Both the position numbers and the translations under genes were made by a program. Below, in pieces: positions 16,920 to 25,596 of a stretch of DNA of 64,000 nt. The notes below the pieces were generated by a model that had not been told where the DNA came from, did no database searches, and was given only the letters and a program-made list of their open reading frames with translations. Numbering within the stretch: the first letter of the stretch is position 1; every line of letters begins with the position of its first letter. Source of the stretch: DASRQK01 sp040392005 (lineage in GTDB: Bacteria; Bacteroidota; Bacteroidia; Sphingobacteriales; Sphingobacteriaceae); NCBI GenBank assembly GCA_040392005.1, contig JBEBWT010000004.1, forward strand, positions 35,224 to 99,223. The letters are read 5' to 3'.

Positions 16920-17930
16920 TCAAAAAATATAATGGATGATGGCATAGGAAATACCGGCCAGTATAGCAGAAACGGGAATGGTCAGCACCCAGGCCCATAA
17001 AAGACTAATGGTCACGCCCCAACGGACTGCGGACACCCGTTTGACAATACCTACACCGATAATGGAACCCGTAATGGTATGGGTAGTGGACACCGGAATC
17101 CCGAAATGCTCGGTGATACCCAGAGTAATGGCCCCTGCTGTTTCGGCACCGACTCCTTCCAGGGAATTGACTTTGGTGATCTTGGTACCCATTGTTTTGA
17201 CGATTTTCCAACCTCCGCTCATGGTGCCCAGTGCAATCGCCGAATAACAGGCCAGGGGAATCCATTCCGGCATATGATCACCGGTCTGCAGATATCCTCC
17301 CGCCACCATGGCCACAAAGATAATCCCCATCACTTTCTGGGCGTCATTTCCCCCATGTGCAAAGCTGAGTGCCGCTGAGGACACCAACTGGAGTTTCCTG
17401 AACCACCATTCGGCAACCGATGGCCGGGCCCTTTTGGAAATATTGATGATGATCAGCGTAATGATAACGGCAATAATCATCCCCATCAACGGTGCCAGCA
17501 CAATGAAGGAGATGATCTTGAGGGTCGCGGAGATATTGATCGCACCCAATATGTTGTCTCCCAGAATAAAAGCATGCGTCATCCCTGCTCCGGCAAAACC
17601 ACCGATCAGTGTATGGGAAGAGCTGGAAGGCACACCATAGTACCAGGTAAACAGGTTCCAGCCGATAGCGGCAACCAACCCGGCAAAAATCACTTCGAGC
17701 GTGATATATTCCTCCAATACGGTTTTGGCAATAGTATTGGCCACTTTATGGTCTGTAAAATAAAAATAAGCAGCAAAATTAAAGGTCGCAGCCCACAATA
17801 CAGCCTGGAACGGTGATAATACTTTGGTCGAAACGATAGTGGCAATTGAGTTGGCCGCATCGTGGAAACCATTGATATAATCAAAAGCAATAGCCAGGAT
17901 GATGACAACGACAAGAAGTGTGGTGACCAT
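16920..17930 (-). CDS. pit: Inorganic phosphate transporter, PiT family
   Basis: This 336-aa inner-membrane carrier takes up phosphate by ion symport. It has about ten hydrophobic helices and the two duplicated PiT signatures: YINGFHDAANSIATIVSTK near residue 18 and SFAHGGNDAQKVMG near residue 193. Both contain the functionally important Asn/Asp residues. VPSSSSHTLIGG and IPVSTTHTITGS are the paired substrate-region repeats. It follows the DUF47 gene by 4 bp, the usual pairing of PiT with its accessory protein, under a Pho-box-like promoter. Confidence 0.95.
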   Translation of the reverse strand: MVTTLLVVVIILAIAFDYINGFHDAANSIATIVSTKVLSPFQAVLWAATFNFAAYFYFTDHKVANTIAKTVLEEYITLEVIFAGLVAAIGWNLFTWYYGVPSSSSHTLIGGFAGAGMTHAFILGDNILGAINISATLKIISFIVLAPLMGMIIAVIITLIIINISKRARPSVAEWWFRKLQLVSSAALSFAHGGNDAQKVMGIIFVAMVAGGYLQTGDHMPEWIPLACYSAIALGTMSGGWKIVKTMGTKITKVNSLEGVGAETAGAITLGITEHFGIPVSTTHTITGSIIGVGIVKRVSAVRWGVTISLLWAWVLTIPVSAILAGISYAIIHYIF

Positions 17931-17934
17931 GACT

Positions 17935-18582
17935 TTATGCGTTTTTCACTAAAATACTTTCCAGCACATTGGCCACATCTTCGCAGCGGTCAGTAGCCGT
18001 TTCCATTGCTGATAATACTTCTTTATACTTGATCAATTCAATCGCATTGGTTTCAAATTCGAAAAGATTGCCCACTGCGGTATCAAAAATATAATCCGCC
18101 TTGTTCTCCACGCTGTTGATACGTACGCAGGAATCGGTAATATTGCGGATATTTTTGAGGTTGCGCAATTCGTGGACGGCTTTGGAGACATCGACCGTGG
18201 CTTCAAGGATCAGGTCGGCCAGATCCCGGATAGGCTCCGTCATTTTTATTACCTTATAAAGCTGCATGCGATTGGAGGCTCCGTGAATAAAATCGGCCAC
18301 ATCGTCCAGTGAACTGATCAGGGTGTAAATATCTTCGCGGTCAAACGGTGTAATAAAGTTTTTGCCCAATTCCAGGTGGACCTGGTGGGTGATATCATCA
18401 CATTTATGTTCATAGTCCTCAATCGTCCGGAACAATCTGGCCCTCGCTTCCAGGTCATCGGTATCGACCGCTTCAACGAGTATTTTTCCCATCTCGACCA
18501 GATTATTACTCATCTGCTCGAACAAAGGGAAGAACTTTTTATCCTTGGGAACGAAATATTGGAAAATGCTATTCAGGGACAT
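17935..18582 (-). CDS. DUF47 (PhoU-like) accessory protein of the PiT transporter
   Basis: This 215-aa all-alpha cytoplasmic protein is of the DUF47 family, distant relatives of PhoU. Two similar halves are visible, with metal-binding-type acidic segments (YEHKCDDITHQVH near residue 70, SLDDVADFIHGA near 105, and ATDRCEDVANVLES near the end). DUF47 genes typically precede a PiT carrier and are thought to modulate it. Here the two genes are 4 bp apart. A histidine-kinase gene lies directly upstream in the same direction. Confidence 0.92.
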   Translation of the reverse strand: MSLNSIFQYFVPKDKKFFPLFEQMSNNLVEMGKILVEAVDTDDLEARARLFRTIEDYEHKCDDITHQVHLELGKNFITPFDREDIYTLISSLDDVADFIHGASNRMQLYKVIKMTEPIRDLADLILEATVDVSKAVHELRNLKNIRNITDSCVRINSVENKADYIFDTAVGNLFEFETNAIELIKYKEVLSAMETATDRCEDVANVLESILVKNA

Positions 18583-18604
18583 ATTATGATGAATTTAATT
18601 TCAG

Positions 18605-18639
18605 CAAAAGTATAACCTTAATGTTAAGTTAATGTTAAA
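18605..18639 (-). promoter_or_regulatory. Pho-box-like direct repeat and -7 element of the DUF47-pit operon
   Basis: On the minus strand two 11-bp copies, TTAACATTAAC and TTAACATTAAG (18638-18617), give TTAACA-N5-TTAACA, the arrangement recognised by PhoP/PhoB-type response regulators. TACTTTTG (18612-18605) follows and fits the -7 consensus. No TTG is found at -33, as expected if a bound regulator replaces it. Transcription would start about 18598, 16 nt before the DUF47 ATG. Confidence 0.7.
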
Positions 18640-18723
18640 TTAGAATTTATATATTATTAATAATACATGACTGCGGTACCTACACTTAACAGTCAGGTGG
18701 CCCGCAGCCCACGGCCCGCACAC

Positions 18724-19758
18724 TTATTCGGATTTGGCCTTTTCAACCGTGAAAGCAAAAGTAGTCCCCAGCCCCTCTGTGCTTCTCACATTGATCGTTT
18801 GCTGATGTGCTTCGATGATGTGTTTCACAATGGCAAGCCCCAGTCCACTGCCCCCGATCTTGCGGGATCTGCTTTTTTCCGTCCTGAAAAACCGCTCAAA
18901 CACACGACTCAGGTATTTTTCTTCGATTCCGATCCCGTCATCCGTCACTTCTACCAGTACCTGCTCAAACAATTCGAAAATCCGCACATGGGTTTGCCCC
19001 CCCGCTTTTCCGTATTTGAAAGAATTGTCGATCAGATTGACCAGCACCTGCCTGATTTTTTCCCGGTCCGCATGTACATAGGTCTGTTCCTGATATTTTT
19101 CCTTGAATACCAATGTGATCTGATGGGATTTTCCCTTATCCTCCAGCGATTCGATCACTTCCTTTATAAGCAGTGTCAGATTAAATTTCTGATAATTGAC
19201 GGGAATACGCCCGCTCTCCAGTTTGGAAATTTCATCCAGGTCCTTGACCAGATAATTCAGCCGGTCCAGGTTGGCCGATGCCTTTTCCAGAAATTGTCTG
19301 GCCATCTGGGGGTCTTCGTCCAATATTCCGTCCTGGAGCGCATCCACATATCCCTGTAAAGCAAAGAGGGGGGTTTTGAATTCATGGGAAATATTGGCCA
19401 GAAATTCCTTCCTGAATTTTTCCTGTTCCTTGAGGGTATCGATTTCCTTCTTTTTATCTTTCGCCCAATCCATGACTTCCTTTTCCACATCATTGATCGG
19501 ATCATCGCTCAATTTGTCCCCCAATGCATCTTTCAGGTCCCTGCCAAGTTTGAGATGCCGGATCAGCTTGTAGATCAGCCGGATTCTGCCGTGTATATAG
19601 CGTTCGTAGAAATAATAGAAAACAATAAAGCCAATGATCAGGGAAACAATAAATACCAGTGCCGCCTTGGACCAGCTATGCTGAAAGTAGTAATTCATCG
19701 CCCCCAGGGCGACTCCCACAATCAGTGCATTGATCAGAACAAGGGACCTGAATTTCAT
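18724..19758 (-). CDS. PhoR-like sensor histidine kinase
   Basis: This 344-aa protein has two transmembrane helices (about 5-22 and 33-50) joined by a very short external loop, so there is no periplasmic sensor domain, as in PhoR. The cytoplasmic part has a juxtamembrane helix and the H-box NISHEFKTPLFAL (His about 124). The ATP-binding boxes are complete: N (LIDNSFKYG), G1 (DDGIGI) and G2 (GGSGLGLAI). No response regulator is adjacent. The location immediately before the Pho-box-controlled DUF47-pit unit suggests phosphate sensing; this is inference. Confidence 0.9.
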   Translation of the reverse strand: MKFRSLVLINALIVGVALGAMNYYFQHSWSKAALVFIVSLIIGFIVFYYFYERYIHGRIRLIYKLIRHLKLGRDLKDALGDKLSDDPINDVEKEVMDWAKDKKKEIDTLKEQEKFRKEFLANISHEFKTPLFALQGYVDALQDGILDEDPQMARQFLEKASANLDRLNYLVKDLDEISKLESGRIPVNYQKFNLTLLIKEVIESLEDKGKSHQITLVFKEKYQEQTYVHADREKIRQVLVNLIDNSFKYGKAGGQTHVRIFELFEQVLVEVTDDGIGIEEKYLSRVFERFFRTEKSRSRKIGGSGLGLAIVKHIIEAHQQTINVRSTEGLGTTFAFTVEKAKSE

Positions 19759-19783
19759 GGCAGGGGAATCTGGATTTCAAAAG

Positions 19784-20443
19784 TTATGGCAACCGGCCCA
19801 GTACGGTGATTCCGCCGGTGACCTTTTCTCCGACCTGTACATTCATCACGGTGCCCAGCGGTAAAAAGAGATCCACACGGGAACCGAATTTGATAAAGCC
19901 GAATTCATCCCCCTGATGGACGGTGTCGTTTTCCTTTACATACCAGACGATCCGGCGGGCCAGGGCACCGGCAATCTGCCGCATCAGCACTTCCTGCCCG
20001 TCACCGGTCTGAAGTACAATAGTGGTACGCTCGTTCTGAGTGGAGGATTTGGGATGCCAGGCCACCAGAAATTTGCCCGGATGGTATTTGAAGAAGCGGA
20101 CCAGACCACTCACCGGATTGCGGTTTATGTGGACATTGACCGGGGACATGAAGATAGAAACCTGCAATCTCCGGCCTTTGAAATACTCGGGTTCTTCAGC
20201 TTCTTCAATGATGACGACCTTGCCGTCGGCCGGGCACAGCACCGTCCCCTCCTGTTTCAGGATCCGGCGTGCGGGGCTCCTGAAAAACTGAAGGATGGTC
20301 ACCAGCAAAAGAAAGGACAAAATATACACGGCCCAGACCAGCCAGGTCTGCCCGGAGGCAAAATAGTAAACCAATGCATTGGCGGCAGCGATGACCAATA
20401 GGGTCAGTATCAGGCTGGGATATCCCTCTTTATGGAATTTCAT
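19784..20443 (-). CDS. psd: Phosphatidylserine decarboxylase (short, pyruvoyl type)
   Basis: This 219-aa membrane-associated enzyme converts phosphatidylserine to phosphatidylethanolamine. The start at MKFHKEGYPS matches the usual N-terminus in the phylum; an in-frame ATG eight codons upstream is the alternative. Two hydrophobic segments (about 10-50) precede the catalytic domain. CPADGKVV near residue 80 and FMSPVNVHINRNPV near 110 are typical. The self-cleavage site that generates the pyruvoyl group is the Gly-Ser in FIKFGSRVDLFLP. It lies 25 bp before the histidine kinase gene. Confidence 0.93.
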   Translation of the reverse strand: MKFHKEGYPSLILTLLVIAAANALVYYFASGQTWLVWAVYILSFLLLVTILQFFRSPARRILKQEGTVLCPADGKVVIIEEAEEPEYFKGRRLQVSIFMSPVNVHINRNPVSGLVRFFKYHPGKFLVAWHPKSSTQNERTTIVLQTGDGQEVLMRQIAGALARRIVWYVKENDTVHQGDEFGFIKFGSRVDLFLPLGTVMNVQVGEKVTGGITVLGRLP

Positions 20444-20506
20444 TTTGTACAGATTTCTACCGATCAAACATACAGATTGTAGGGATGATATCCAAAAACA
20501 ATCTGG

Positions 20507-21667
20507 TCAGAATCCATTTTTCCGCTGTATATCAAGCCCTTCGATTATGATCTTTCCGGTCAGCTCATCAGAACCGATCACAAAACTGACGGTCAGCTCA
20601 TCATCGATATATTCACCATCCAGAAAAGACGGGTGCCAGAAACCAATTTTTCTCATACCGCCAAGCAGTAGTTGAACGTGTGGTTCCTCAATCGGGGGTT
20701 GCAAGGGGGTCACCTGTGTAGGTGCGCCTGTTTTATCGACTGCAACAGTAAAGATCACTTCCTGTGCGGGCATCGTATTCGACTGCTGAGGGTCGAACAT
20801 TTCCTCCAGAAACTGTGTCAGAAACAGCGAGAACCCACTATATTCGTCGATCGTGCACTTTTTACTGGCAAGGGTTTCCGCCCTGGTAAACCAGAGTAGG
20901 GGAACCAGACTACTACGGTGGGATCCCTGGGCAAAATCATTGATTCTCAGTCCGTTTCTTACATCCCGAAGGCCCTCCATGTACTGGTCAGAGCCAATAT
21001 AATCTTTCCTGCCTTCCGGATCCACAAATTCAAAAGACCAGAATCTGGTCGGTTTCCCATTATCAACACGCCCACTGCGCAATACATAAACTGCCCCGAA
21101 TTCGTTGTACCCATCAATCTCGATCAGCATCTGATACCGCCCTCTTCCGTTTTTGACCCTGTGTTTTCCTTTTACGTTCCAATAATCCCGGATTTCCATT
21201 TCCTCTCCGTTATAGTCCAGCACCAGCATAGGTCTGCCATCCGGATAGTAATACTGCCAGAGACCTGCTGGCTGTCCATCCGTGAAATTGACTTCCCATT
21301 TGAGCTGCCCATTTGGATGAAAAGCCTGGAAAACCCCTGTTTTGGCTCCCTTATTGTAGTTCCCGGTCAATATTTTCCGGCCCGCCAGATTATAATCTGT
21401 AAACGGCCCGTCAAACACCTGATCGACCGGATCAAATCCGGCTTCCCTGATCGTGGTCATGAATCCACAGGATTTTTCGGCAAGATAATACCGGTCGTCA
21501 AAGAAAAACCGGTACCGGCCCCGATCCATCCGTTCATAATAGACCAGGCTATCATTGGCCTGATCCTGTTGCCGGGTCACGGTACATCCAAGAGAGGAAG
21601 ACGGCAGGTTTCCTGCCATTACACTTCCTGTCATGACCACTAAAAGAAGAAAAAACGACAAACGCAT
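20507..21667 (-). CDS. Exported MORN-like protein with TonB-like C-terminal domain
   Basis: This 386-aa protein has a signal peptide (cleavage likely after SVMAG). The centre contains toxin-inhibitor/MORN-type repeats, recognisable as FHPNGQLKWEVNF and YYPDGRPMLVLDY around residues 115-150. The last 80 residues resemble the TonB C-terminal fold (EVIFTVAVDKTGAPTQV, ending in DDELTVSFVIG), seen in many Bacteroidota proteins without a transporter role. The function is unknown; it is probably periplasmic or surface-associated. It sits 41 bp after polA and 63 bp before psd on the same strand. Confidence 0.75.
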   Translation of the reverse strand: MRLSFFLLLVVMTGSVMAGNLPSSSLGCTVTRQQDQANDSLVYYERMDRGRYRFFFDDRYYLAEKSCGFMTTIREAGFDPVDQVFDGPFTDYNLAGRKILTGNYNKGAKTGVFQAFHPNGQLKWEVNFTDGQPAGLWQYYYPDGRPMLVLDYNGEEMEIRDYWNVKGKHRVKNGRGRYQMLIEIDGYNEFGAVYVLRSGRVDNGKPTRFWSFEFVDPEGRKDYIGSDQYMEGLRDVRNGLRINDFAQGSHRSSLVPLLWFTRAETLASKKCTIDEYSGFSLFLTQFLEEMFDPQQSNTMPAQEVIFTVAVDKTGAPTQVTPLQPPIEEPHVQLLLGGMRKIGFWHPSFLDGEYIDDELTVSFVIGSDELTGKIIIEGLDIQRKNGF

Positions 21668-21708
21668 ACGTCAAACTTTACTTCCATAAAATATAAAACC
21701 GGAAGGCA

Positions 21709-24546
21709 TCAATGTGCCTCCAGCCAATTTGGTCCTTCTCCGATCTCTACCACAATGGGTACGGAGATTTTCAGGGCCTCTTTCATCTGCCGTTCGATCA
21801 ATTCCCTGAATACCGGCACTTCCTCACGGGGCACATCAAAGACCAACTCATCATGCACCTGCATGGTCATCTTCCCTTTCAGGCCCCGGGCCTGCATTTC
21901 CTGGTGGATGCCGATCATGGCAACCTTGATCATGTCGGCGGCCGAACCCTGTATCGGTGCATTGATGGCATTTCGCTCCGCAAAACCACGGACCGTCTGA
22001 TTGGCCGAGTTGATATCTCTCAAATATCTTCTTCGTTTCAGCAGGGTTTCTACATATCCGTTTTCTTTGGCAAAATGAATGGTGTCATTCATATAGCGTT
22101 TGATCCCCGGATATTGTGAAAAATATTGTTCAATAATATCCGATGCCTCTTTGCGGGAAATGCCCAGGTTCTGGGACAGTCCGAATGCGGTCTGCCCGTA
22201 GATGATCCCGAAATTGACGGCTTTGGCATTTCTCCGCTGATCACTGGTCACTGCTTCCAGCGGGACACCATACACCCTGGCCGCCGTGGCCCGGTGAATA
22301 TCCAGATTTTGGGCAAAAGCCTCCAGCATTCCCGGGTCCTGGCTCATTTCGGCGACCAACCGCAATTCGATCTGCGAATAATCCGCCGACAGGAGGACGT
22401 GCCGGTCATCCCTGGCGATAAAGGCTTTGCGGATTTCCCGGCCACGGAGGGTCCGGATCGGGATATTCTGCAGGTTGGGGTTGGTCGAACTCAGACGGCC
22501 GGTAGAAGCGACCGCCTGATTGTATGAAGTATGTACTCTGCCTGTGTCCGGATGGATCAATTCGGGCAGGGTATCCACATAGGTGGATTTCAGTTTCTGG
22601 AGTTGCCGGTATTCCAGAATATCCTGTACTATATCACTTTTGTAAGCCAGTGCGGTCAGGACATCTTCTCCTGTTTTGTACTGGCCGGTTTTAGTTTTTT
22701 TGGCTCTGGGATCCAGTTGGAGCTTGTCGAAAAGCACCTCGCCCAATTGCTTTGGAGAGGCTATATTGAAGGGAACGCCCGCTTTTTGGTGAATGGTCTT
22801 TTCGAGGGTTTTAATATCCGACTCCAGGATTTTTGAAATACCCCTGAGCATTTCCACATCGATGCGCACACCGGTGCGTTCCATTTCCGCCAGCACATAG
22901 ATCAATGGGAATTCCACTTGCCTGGCCAGATCCATCGCTTCAGCCTGGATCAGCAGGGGCTCAAATACCTGTGCCAGTTGCAGGGTAATGTCTGCGTCCT
23001 CGGCTGCGTAATCACAAATCTGTTCTGCCGTCAAATCTCCCATATTACCCTGCCTGACTCCCCGCGGACCGATCAGATCCGTAATGGGAATCGGGCTGTA
23101 ACTCAGGTAATTTTCGGCCAGCACATCCATGCCATGCCGGGAATCAGGGTCGATCAGGTAATGGGCCAGCATGGTATCAAACAGTTCTCCCTGCACAAAG
23201 ATCCCATATCTGGCCAGCAGCAGGATATCGTATTTGATGTTTTGGCCGATCTTGCGGATGTCCGCATTGGTAAAAAACCCGTTGAAGATTTTCAGGAGTT
23301 TCACGCAGGTGTCAAAGTCCTGTGGCATGGCCACATACCAGGCTCTGTGTGGTTCAAAGGCAAAGGACATGCCGACTATATCTGCTATATTGGGATCGGT
23401 CCCGGTGGTCTCGGTGTCAAAACAGCAGGAAGTCCGGGATTCTAACAGCGTTGCCAATTGCACCATTTCGGCCTCTGTACTGACCAGTATATATTCGTGG
23501 GGTATCTGGTGAATGGAAGAAGCCGGTTTTGCTTCCGCTTCATCATCCATCGGGTGGGTAACGGTCGGGTGGGCAGCAACCGTGCGGGTAGCAGATGTTG
23601 CAGCCGAACCTGACTGGGGATTGCCGAACAGATCCATTTGCTGGCCACCGGCCGGCGGGGCGCCCAGTACACTGAAGCCCTCCCCAAAGACCCGCTTGCC
23701 CAGGGTGCGGAATTCAAGCTCTGCAAACAGGGGCTCCAGCAATTCCCTACTGGGCTCTCCAAGCTGCAACCGCTCCTCATCCAGCGCAATCGGGACATCC
23801 AGTTGTATAGTGGCCAATTTTTTGGACAACAATCCCTGCTCCTCAAAGGTTTCAATATTTTCCCGCAGCTTGCCCTTCAATTGGTCAGCATGTGCAAAAA
23901 TTTCCTCCATTGATCCATACTCCTGAATCAGTTTTTTGGCCGTCTTTTCACCGATTCCCGGGATACCGGGGATATTATCCACCGCATCACCCCAGAGCCC
24001 AAGTATATCGATCACCTGACTGACGTCCGTGATTTCCCACTTTTCCAGAATTTCCGGCACACCCAGTATTTCGGCTCCGTCACCCATCCTCGCAGGCTTA
24101 TAGATAAAAATCCGATCGGACACCAACTGACCAAAATCCTTGTCAGGAGTCATGCAATAGACCGTAAATCCCTCCTGCTCCCCTTTCTTGGCCAGAGTCC
24201 CGATGATATCATCGGCCTCGTAACCATCCATTGTCAGTACCGGGATGTTGAACCCTTCTGCCAGGCGATAAATATAGGGAATAGATGCGGCAAGGTCCTC
24301 CGGAATGGCCTGGCGGTTGGCCTTATAACTTTCAAACTCCTCATGCCGGTTGGTCGGTGCCGCTGTGTCAAATACAATCGCAATATGGGTAGGCTGCTGA
24401 TTTTTCAATACCTCCATCAAGGTATTGGTAAACCCCATGATCGCCGATGTATTCAATCCACCTGCATTGAACCGGGGATTTTTGCTCATCGCAAAATAAG
24501 CCCGGTAGATCAGTGCCATCCCGTCCAGTAAGAATAGTTTTTTCAC
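21709..24546 (-). CDS. polA: DNA polymerase I
   Basis: This 945-aa repair and replication polymerase has all three domains intact. The 5' nuclease spans residues 1 to about 290 (DGYEADDIIGT and IPGIPGIGEKTA). The 3'-5' proofreading domain has FDTETTGTD, NIKYD and the YAAED motif. The polymerase domain has motif A LLSADYSQIELRL, motif B AKAVNFGIIYGQT and motif C QVHDELVF. The linker between the nuclease and exonuclease domains contains a degenerate 15-bp tandem repeat. Upstream, TACATTTG (24598-24591, minus) fits a -7 element. The 129-bp gap to rsgA holds divergent promoters. Confidence 0.97.
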   Translation of the reverse strand: MKKLFLLDGMALIYRAYFAMSKNPRFNAGGLNTSAIMGFTNTLMEVLKNQQPTHIAIVFDTAAPTNRHEEFESYKANRQAIPEDLAASIPYIYRLAEGFNIPVLTMDGYEADDIIGTLAKKGEQEGFTVYCMTPDKDFGQLVSDRIFIYKPARMGDGAEILGVPEILEKWEITDVSQVIDILGLWGDAVDNIPGIPGIGEKTAKKLIQEYGSMEEIFAHADQLKGKLRENIETFEEQGLLSKKLATIQLDVPIALDEERLQLGEPSRELLEPLFAELEFRTLGKRVFGEGFSVLGAPPAGGQQMDLFGNPQSGSAATSATRTVAAHPTVTHPMDDEAEAKPASSIHQIPHEYILVSTEAEMVQLATLLESRTSCCFDTETTGTDPNIADIVGMSFAFEPHRAWYVAMPQDFDTCVKLLKIFNGFFTNADIRKIGQNIKYDILLLARYGIFVQGELFDTMLAHYLIDPDSRHGMDVLAENYLSYSPIPITDLIGPRGVRQGNMGDLTAEQICDYAAEDADITLQLAQVFEPLLIQAEAMDLARQVEFPLIYVLAEMERTGVRIDVEMLRGISKILESDIKTLEKTIHQKAGVPFNIASPKQLGEVLFDKLQLDPRAKKTKTGQYKTGEDVLTALAYKSDIVQDILEYRQLQKLKSTYVDTLPELIHPDTGRVHTSYNQAVASTGRLSSTNPNLQNIPIRTLRGREIRKAFIARDDRHVLLSADYSQIELRLVAEMSQDPGMLEAFAQNLDIHRATAARVYGVPLEAVTSDQRRNAKAVNFGIIYGQTAFGLSQNLGISRKEASDIIEQYFSQYPGIKRYMNDTIHFAKENGYVETLLKRRRYLRDINSANQTVRGFAERNAINAPIQGSAADMIKVAMIGIHQEMQARGLKGKMTMQVHDELVFDVPREEVPVFRELIERQMKEALKISVPIVVEIGEGPNWLEAH
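23551..23595. repeat. Degenerate 15-bp tandem repeat in the polA linker
   Basis: Three consecutive 15-bp units (beginning CGGGTGGGTAAC, CGGGTGGGCAGC and CGTGCGGGTAGC) keep the polA frame. They encode the Val/Thr/His-rich part of the linker between the 5' nuclease and the proofreading domain. The first two units agree closely; the third is diverged. Confidence 0.6.
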
Positions 24547-24675
24547 TTTATAATCGCTTTTGCAGATTCAACATCGAACCCCTATCCCTACAAATGTAGA
24601 AAAATTGCAATTATTTTTCCGATTATTGCATAGAATCTGCCTTTCTTCGCAGAGGAAACGTAAAAAGGATTGCAA

Positions 24676-25596
24676 ATGAAGGGATTGGTGACAAAGTCCA
24701 CTGGTAGTTGGTATCAGGTCAGTGTGCCGGGTGGCCGGGTGTACCAATCCCGGATACTGGGGCGGTTCCGTACCCAGGGGATCCGCACTACCAATCCCGT
24801 GGCGGTGGGAGACTGGGTGGATATCAGCCCGGAACCGGGACAGGACACCGCGGTCATTACCCATTTGCACGACCGGAAGAATTATATGATCCGGAAGTCG
24901 GTCAATCTGTCCCGCCATGCGCAGATCATTGCAGCCAATCTGGATCAGGCTTTTCTGGTGGTGACCCTTGCTTCACCGCCCACTTCACTGGGATTCATTG
25001 ATCGTTTTCTGGTGACGGCCGAGGCATATGGCATTCCCGCCGGGTTGGTATTCAACAAACTGGATCTGTTTTCTGAGGAAGGGTTGGATATCCTGGCGGA
25101 ATATCAGGATATTTATGAGCGGATCGGCTACCCTTGTTTTCAGGTATCTGCACTGGAGGGGACCAATATAGCCGCTTTGGAATCCGTGATGAAAGACAGG
25201 ACAACCCTGATTTCGGGGCATTCGGGAGTGGGCAAATCCACCCTGATCAACCGGATCTGCCCGGGACTGAGTCTGCGGACCGGAAATATCTCGGACTGGT
25301 CGGATAAGGGAAAACATACGACCACCTTCGCCGAAATGATTGAGTTGCCTTTCGGGGGCTATCTGATCGATTCCCCCGGGATAAAGGAATTTGGCATTAT
25401 TGATATTGCGCCGGGGGAGTTGGGCCATTTTTTTCCGGAGATGCGGGCAATGCTCAATCAGTGCCGGTTCCACAATTGCCAGCACCTGAATGAGCCGGCC
25501 TGTGTCGTGCGGGATGCCGTGGATGCGGGACAGATCGCGGAAAGCCGCTATGAGAGTTACCTCAGTATTTACCATAAAAACGAGACCCGATTATGA
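24676..25596 (+). CDS. rsgA: Ribosome small-subunit-dependent GTPase A
   Basis: This 306-aa circularly permuted GTPase acts in late 30S maturation. The N-terminal OB-fold spans about residues 1-68. GTPase motifs occur in the permuted order: NKLD (G4), SALEG (G5), GHSGVGKST (G1), then DSPGIKEFG (G3). The C-terminal zinc finger has the Cys/His set in CRFHNCQHLNEPAC. I chose the ATG at 24676; the frame also has a TTG two codons earlier. It overlaps the next gene by 4 bp (ATGA), indicating coupled translation. Confidence 0.95.
   Translation: MKGLVTKSTGSWYQVSVPGGRVYQSRILGRFRTQGIRTTNPVAVGDWVDISPEPGQDTAVITHLHDRKNYMIRKSVNLSRHAQIIAANLDQAFLVVTLASPPTSLGFIDRFLVTAEAYGIPAGLVFNKLDLFSEEGLDILAEYQDIYERIGYPCFQVSALEGTNIAALESVMKDRTTLISGHSGVGKSTLINRICPGLSLRTGNISDWSDKGKHTTTFAEMIELPFGGYLIDSPGIKEFGIIDIAPGELGHFFPEMRAMLNQCRFHNCQHLNEPACVVRDAVDAGQIAESRYESYLSIYHKNETRL

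Noticed and set aside
24569..24590. A TCGAACCCC stretch resembling the T-arm of a tRNA on the minus strand.
   Set aside because: The flanking bases do not pair into a T-stem and no anticodon or acceptor stem can be drawn around it.
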